Origin: Chryseobacterium oranimense
GTDB taxonomy: Bacteria > Bacteroidota > Bacteroidia > Flavobacteriales > Weeksellaceae
DNA: 64,000 bases
Reading direction: 5' to 3'
Assembly (NCBI RefSeq): GCF_900129755.1
Contig: NZ_FQWT01000002.1
Location: forward strand, 1 to 64,000
Shown here: piece by piece, positions 60,352-64,000 of the stretch
Layout of the letters: every line of letters begins with the position of its first letter
Numbering within the stretch: the first letter of the stretch is position 1
Position numbers and translations under genes: made by a program
Notes under the pieces: generated by a model
Databases searched by the model: none
The model's input: the letters and a program-made list of their open reading frames with translations, nothing else
Told to the model about the DNA's origin: nothing

Positions 60352-62946
60352 ATGAACTTAAACCAATATACTGTAAAATCACAAGAAGCCATCCAGGCAG
60401 CACAGCAGACTGCTATGGAATTTGGCAACCAGAGTATAGAGCCGCAACATATACTTGAAGGTATTTTTCAGGTAGATGAAAATATTTCGCCTTTCCTATT
60501 AAAGAAGTCTGAAGCAGACGCCAATCTGGTTAGGGAGCGAAACAGAGAAAATATTGAAAAGCTTCCAAAAGTTCAGGGAGGAAATATTTACCTCTCTCAA
60601 TCGGCCAACAAAGTTTTGCTGGATGCCCCGAATATCGCCAAAAAAATGGGTGACGAATATGTCACGATAGAGCATTTATGGTTATCACTACTGGAAACCA
60701 GTTCTGAAGTATCCAAAATGTTAAAAGATATGGGCGTTACCAAAAGCCTTTTGGAAGGTGCCATTAAAGAATTAAGAAAAGGAAGTAAGGCAACGTCTGC
60801 AAGCTCAGAGGAGACTTACCAGTCTTTAAATAAATATGCAAAAAACTTCAACGAATTAGCAGCGGAAGGAAAGCTGGATCCGGTGATCGGGCGTGATGAA
60901 GAAATCAGAAGGGTGCTGCAGATTCTTTCGAGAAGAACAAAAAACAACCCGATCCTCATCGGGGAGCCCGGTGTAGGTAAAACCGCAATTGCAGAAGGTA
61001 TTGCACACCGTATTATTTCAGGGGATATTCCTGAAAATCTGATGGACAAGACTTTATATTCACTGGACATGGGTGCTCTGATTGCCGGAGCTAAATATAA
61101 GGGTGAGTTTGAGGAGCGTCTGAAATCTGTAGTGAATGAAGTCATCAAATCTGAAGGACAGATCATTCTTTTTATCGACGAGATCCACACTTTGGTGGGA
61201 GCAGGAGGCGGTGAAGGAGCTATGGATGCTGCAAACATTCTTAAACCGGCTTTGGCAAGAGGTGAATTAAGAGCGATTGGTGCCACCACTTTGAATGAAT
61301 ACCAGAAGTATTTTGAAAAAGATAAAGCATTGGAACGACGTTTCCAGAAAGTAATGGTGGAAGAACCGGATACGGAGTCCGCAATTTCCATTCTGCGTGG
61401 TATTAAGGATAAATACGAGGCTCACCACAAAGTAAGAATCAAAGATGAAGCGATCATCGCCGCGGTGGAAATGTCCCAAAGATATATTTCGGACCGTTTT
61501 TTACCGGATAAGGCCATTGACCTTATTGATGAGGCTTCCGCAAAATTAAGGATGGAGATCAATTCAAAACCGGAAGAGCTTGATGTTCTGGACAGAAGAT
61601 TAATGCAGCTGGAAATTGAGCTGGCCGCCATTTCAAGAGAAGGCAACCAGACGAAGATTGATCATGTAAAGGAAGATATCGCTAAAATTTCAGAGGAAAG
61701 AAATGAGATCAATGCGAAATGGCTTAAAGAGAAACAGAAATCTGAGGATTTAACTCAGCTTAAAAAAGATATTGAGTCTTTGAAACTCGAAGCAGAAAAG
61801 GCTTCAAGAGCAGGAGACTACGCAAAAGTAGCAGAAATCCAGTACGGAAAAATTAAGGAGAAAGAAGATGCTTTGCAAAAACTGGAACTGGAGATGCAAA
61901 ATCATCAGAATGAATTGATCAAGGAGGAAGTTACTGCTGAAAACATTTCTGAAGTTATTGCTAAATGGACAGGAATTCCTGTAACTAAGCTTCTTCAGTC
62001 CGAAAGAGAAAAACTGTTGAATCTTGAAACGGAGCTCCACCACCGTGTAGTTGGACAGGATGAAGCTATCGGAGCCGTTGCAGATGCAATCAGAAGGAAC
62101 AGAGCTGGATTAAGTGATGAGAAAAAACCTATCGGGTCTTTCTTATTCTTAGGAACAACAGGTGTCGGTAAAACAGAGCTGGCTAAAGCCCTGGCAGAAT
62201 ATCTATTCGATGACGAGAATAACATGACGAGAATCGACATGAGTGAATACCAGGAAAGACACAGTGTTTCCAGACTGGTAGGAGCTCCTCCGGGATATGT
62301 AGGTTATGATGAAGGCGGACAGCTGACGGAAGCGGTAAGAAGAAGACCTTATTCTGTAGTTCTGCTTGATGAGATTGAAAAAGCACATCCTGATGTTTTC
62401 AATACTTTGCTTCAGGTTCTGGATGACGGACGTTTGACGGATAATAAAGGACGTGTCGTAAACTTCAAGAATTCAATTATCATTATGACTTCGAATTTAG
62501 GTTCACATCTGATCCAGGAGAACTTTGAAAATATTACGGACGAAAACCAGGATGAGATCGTTGATAAAACCAAGGATGAAGTTTTTGATCTTCTGAAACA
62601 GACCTTGCGACCTGAATTTCTGAACAGAATAGATGAAGTGGTACTGTTCCAGCCTTTGAGCAGAAAAGAAATCGGAAAAATTGTTCAGTATCAGCTGAGA
62701 GGGTTTAATGAGATGCTGGCTAAACGCAACATTATCATGACTGCCACTCAGGATGCGATAGATTACCTGATGAATAAAGGATATGATCCTTCTTTCGGAG
62801 CGAGACCACTGAAAAGAGTGATCCAGCAGGAAGTTTTAAATAAATTATCCAAAGAGATCCTTGCAGGAAAAGTAAATGACGGCGACAGGATTGCCCTGGA
62901 TTATTTCGAAGAGACCGGTTTGGTTTTCAGACCGGCAGATCAATAA
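60352..62946 (+). CDS. clpB: ATP-dependent chaperone ClpB
   Basis: Disaggregase that works with DnaK to recover heat-aggregated proteins. The 864-aa length is right. N-domain (NLNQYTVKSQEAIQAAQQTAMEFGNQSIEPQHIL), AAA-1 with GEPGVGKTAIAEG and IILFIDEIHTLVGAG, a coiled-coil M-domain (about 410-530: LMQLEIELAAISREGNQTKIDHVKEDIAKISEERNEI), AAA-2 with GTTGVGKTELAKAL and VVLLDEIEKAHPDVFN, and the sensor-2 region FGARPLKRVIQQEV. The M-domain separates it from ClpA/ClpC. Confidence 0.98.
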   Translation: MNLNQYTVKSQEAIQAAQQTAMEFGNQSIEPQHILEGIFQVDENISPFLLKKSEADANLVRERNRENIEKLPKVQGGNIYLSQSANKVLLDAPNIAKKMGDEYVTIEHLWLSLLETSSEVSKMLKDMGVTKSLLEGAIKELRKGSKATSASSEETYQSLNKYAKNFNELAAEGKLDPVIGRDEEIRRVLQILSRRTKNNPILIGEPGVGKTAIAEGIAHRIISGDIPENLMDKTLYSLDMGALIAGAKYKGEFEERLKSVVNEVIKSEGQIILFIDEIHTLVGAGGGEGAMDAANILKPALARGELRAIGATTLNEYQKYFEKDKALERRFQKVMVEEPDTESAISILRGIKDKYEAHHKVRIKDEAIIAAVEMSQRYISDRFLPDKAIDLIDEASAKLRMEINSKPEELDVLDRRLMQLEIELAAISREGNQTKIDHVKEDIAKISEERNEINAKWLKEKQKSEDLTQLKKDIESLKLEAEKASRAGDYAKVAEIQYGKIKEKEDALQKLELEMQNHQNELIKEEVTAENISEVIAKWTGIPVTKLLQSEREKLLNLETELHHRVVGQDEAIGAVADAIRRNRAGLSDEKKPIGSFLFLGTTGVGKTELAKALAEYLFDDENNMTRIDMSEYQERHSVSRLVGAPPGYVGYDEGGQLTEAVRRRPYSVVLLDEIEKAHPDVFNTLLQVLDDGRLTDNKGRVVNFKNSIIIMTSNLGSHLIQENFENITDENQDEIVDKTKDEVFDLLKQTLRPEFLNRIDEVVLFQPLSRKEIGKIVQYQLRGFNEMLAKRNIIMTATQDAIDYLMNKGYDPSFGARPLKRVIQQEVLNKLSKEILAGKVNDGDRIALDYFEETGLVFRPADQ

Positions 62947-62979
62947 GTAGTTTTTTTCATATATATTATTTTTGTAAGT

Positions 62980-63007
62980 AAGTGGTGCAGCCCAATCTGC
63001 ATCACTT
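62980..63007 (+). terminator. Terminator of clpB
   Basis: AAGTGGTGCA pairs with TGCATCACTT (one G-U), followed by ATTTTTTTG. It lies 34 bases after the stop. Confidence 0.8.
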
Positions 63008-63093
63008 ATTTTTTTGAAGATTAAATTTATCCAAATCTTGTGAAATATTTGTACATTTATATCTCATCAAATTATAACTAAAACAAAATCAGT

Positions 63094-63270
63094 ATGAAAA
63101 AGCTAAAAAGAAATGCGCTAAAAACCATTTTAGGCGGAAAAAAAGATTGCAGATGCATAACAATAACTTATTCTGACGGCTCTGTAAGCAGCAACTGCGT
63201 TACGGAATACTGTACCGAAATAAGTCTTGCATGCGCACAGACAGAATGCCAACCAGTTCTTGAACTTTAA
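63094..63270 (+). CDS. GG-leader six-cysteine bacteriocin-like peptide 1
   Basis: A 58-aa precursor. Residues 1-15 (MKKLKRNALKTILGG) form a double-glycine leader nearly identical to peptide 2. Cleavage after G15 would leave a 43-aa mature peptide starting KKDCRC, with six cysteines (C19, C21, C35, C40, C47, C52). This is the class NCBI calls 'bacteriocin-like protein' in Chryseobacterium (recollection). The even number of cysteines suggests disulfides. The peptide gene precedes peptide 2 by 11 bases. No exporter is adjacent, but the C39 exporter and VKOR fusion at 18.5-23.8 kb would process this type of leader. Activity unknown; bacteriocin, signal or effector are all possible. Confidence 0.8.
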   Translation: MKKLKRNALKTILGGKKDCRCITITYSDGSVSSNCVTEYCTEISLACAQTECQPVLEL

Positions 63271-63281
63271 AAATTAATTTT

Positions 63282-63434
63282 ATGAAAAAGCTAAAAAGAC
63301 ATGATTTAAAGAAAATCAGCGGAGGTGTTTCTGCTGAAATAGTAGAGTGCGATATTAATATGAACTGCCCTACAGGCTTATGCTGCTCAACGGGGAATAT
63401 CTGCAGAGATCCCAGAAGATATCCTTGTATTTAA
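63282..63434 (+). CDS. GG-leader hevein/knottin-like six-cysteine peptide 2
   Basis: A 50-aa precursor, leader MKKLKRHDLKKISGG, mature peptide 35 aa. Cysteines C23, C29, C34, C35, C41, C49 give the pattern C-x5-C-x4-CC-x5-C-x7-C, the arrangement shared by inhibitor-cystine-knot and hevein-type peptides. NCPTGLCCSTGNIC aligns with the hevein core CPNNLCCS-x4-C (same x4 and x5 spacings, shared C-P-x-x-L-C-C-S). The aromatic chitin-binding residues are mostly absent. This may be convergent. A terminator follows at 63456, so the two peptide genes form a short operon. Confidence 0.8.
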   Translation: MKKLKRHDLKKISGGVSAEIVECDINMNCPTGLCCSTGNICRDPRRYPCI

Positions 63435-63455
63435 AAGAAATTTTATAAAATATAT

Positions 63456-63478
63456 AACCCTCAGGCTATCTGAGGGTT
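63456..63478 (+). terminator. Terminator of the peptide operon
   Basis: AACCCTCAG pairs with CTGAGGGTT around GCTAT, then TTATCATTTTAT. It lies 22 bases past the peptide 2 stop. Confidence 0.75.
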
Positions 63479-63607
63479 TATCATTTTATATCCTAATGTA
63501 CAATCCGTAAAAACACGGAAAATAAACAGGAAAAAACACATCAGTTTACTGCTTATTTTTTACGAAATTTGCACTACTAACTAACATTCTTTTATAAAAC
63601 TAACATT

Positions 63608-64000
63608 ATGGAAACAAAACCTACTTTTGAGAGTGGATCACTTGGAGCTGTTTCAGCTGCAAATACTATCGCCTCTGATCTTGTTCAGAAGTTGATAGAC
63701 AACTACAGAAATAACCAAATGCAGGCTGTGAATAAAGAAATGGGAATTACCGATTCCCACGCGATCTGGTTTGATCTTCCCAAACTTAAAAAATTTATTG
63801 CCTGTATAGAGAGTGAAGCGAAAAAAGTAAATCCTGAAGTTTCTGAAGAAGATTTGGGCATCAGGTTTTATTACGCAGCCTATCCAAAAGCTGAAGACTG
63901 GGCTATCATGGAAAGCCATCCTGTAGAATTGGAATATGCAGAAAGACATACCCTGGTGATGATCCCTACCCTTAAAAAAGCGGATGAGAACGGGGAAATG
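63608..64000 (+). CDS. Conserved protein of unknown function, truncated at the window edge
   Basis: The first 131 codons of a gene that runs off the right edge. It begins METKPTFESGSLGAVSAAN and continues as a soluble helical protein (LVQKLIDNYRNNQMQAVNKEMGITDSHAIWFDLPKLKKFIACIESEAKKV, then FYYAAYPKAEDWAIMESHPVELEYAERHTLVMIPTLKKADENG). I recognise no family; no signal peptide. GAAATTTG (63574-63581), one base off TAnnTTTG, could be its -7 element. It follows the peptide operon's terminator and is probably a separate unit. Confidence 0.8.
   Translation, partial: METKPTFESGSLGAVSAANTIASDLVQKLIDNYRNNQMQAVNKEMGITDSHAIWFDLPKLKKFIACIESEAKKVNPEVSEEDLGIRFYYAAYPKAEDWAIMESHPVELEYAERHTLVMIPTLKKADENGEM

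Noticed and set aside
60816-61391. A 191-codon open frame antisense to clpB
   Set aside because: It lies entirely opposite the conserved AAA-1 region of clpB, has no start context, and its sequence has the Ser/Ile-rich look of an antisense shadow.
1-64000. CRISPR array or Cas genes
   Set aside because: No regular direct repeats with unique spacers and no cas-like protein were found on either strand.

Overview
The window looks like a low-GC chromosomal segment of a Flavobacteriia bacterium, most probably Chryseobacterium or a close Weeksellaceae relative. This rests on the giant type IX secretion translocon SprA, several secreted proteins with Bacteroidetes-type C-terminal sorting domains, a PID-CTERM-like small protein, the Bacteroidetes promoter signature (TTTG, about 19 nt, TAnnTTTG) before many genes, and six-cysteine 'bacteriocin-like' peptides with a MKKLKR...GG leader. 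No phage, plasmid or CRISPR region is visible. The identification is inferred from gene content only.

Layout. 1-13.7 kb (mostly minus strand): gcvH-vanZ, a secreted coiled-coil protein, sprA with ruvA, maeB behind a GlcNAc-kinase-like gene, and a small coiled-coil protein. 14.2-17.9 kb (plus): GtrA-like protein, lysophosphatidate acyltransferase, sugar MFS transporter, DUF3810 protein. 17.9-18.04 kb (minus): an orphan small-RNA candidate with its own promoter and terminator. 18.5-23.9 kb (plus): a peptide export and disulfide module made of a C39-like/VKOR/thioredoxin fusion, a C39-peptidase ABC exporter and a HlyD adaptor. 24.0-30.0 kb (minus): tRNA-Met, a TlpA-like protein, a PID-CTERM-like protein, a T9SS protein, clpX, a HIT protein and greA. 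30.0-32.7 kb (plus): a degenerate Rieske-like lipoprotein, dtd and a T9SS subtilase. 32.9-38.8 kb (minus): a cluster of small membrane proteins and lipoproteins around an HTH_34 regulator, with matching palindromes at two promoters. 39-43.7 kb: an enoyl-CoA hydratase-like gene, a tail-collar protein with a T9SS partner, a SMUG2-like glycosylase with a DUF4241 gene, and a CPBP protease.

43.8-59.9 kb (minus) is a phenylacetate catabolic cluster in transcription order: paaR-like TetR, paaK, paaE, paaA, a lipoprotein, paaB, paaC, paaD, paaG, a four-helix-bundle gene, paaH, paaI, paaJ, paaY, a RAYT transposase between two identical palindromes, an esterase, a DUF6624 gene and paaZ fused to a DUF1569 domain. 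Phenylacetate is activated to its CoA thioester (PaaK), epoxidised (PaaABCE, with PaaD for maturation), rearranged (PaaG), ring-opened and oxidised (PaaZ), then beta-oxidised (PaaJ, PaaH and a hydratase). Nearly every paa spacer carries an AT-rich inverted-repeat element. 60-64 kb (plus): clpB, two adjacent genes for GG-leader six-cysteine peptides, and a truncated gene at the right edge.

The most interesting system is the peptide machinery split between 18.5-23.9 kb and 63.1-63.4 kb. The exporter has an intact GG-type leader peptidase and a neighbour specialised for disulfide formation. The two peptides carry exactly the leader and cysteines such a system would act on. The second peptide has a C-C-CC-C-C pattern resembling the hevein and knottin folds.
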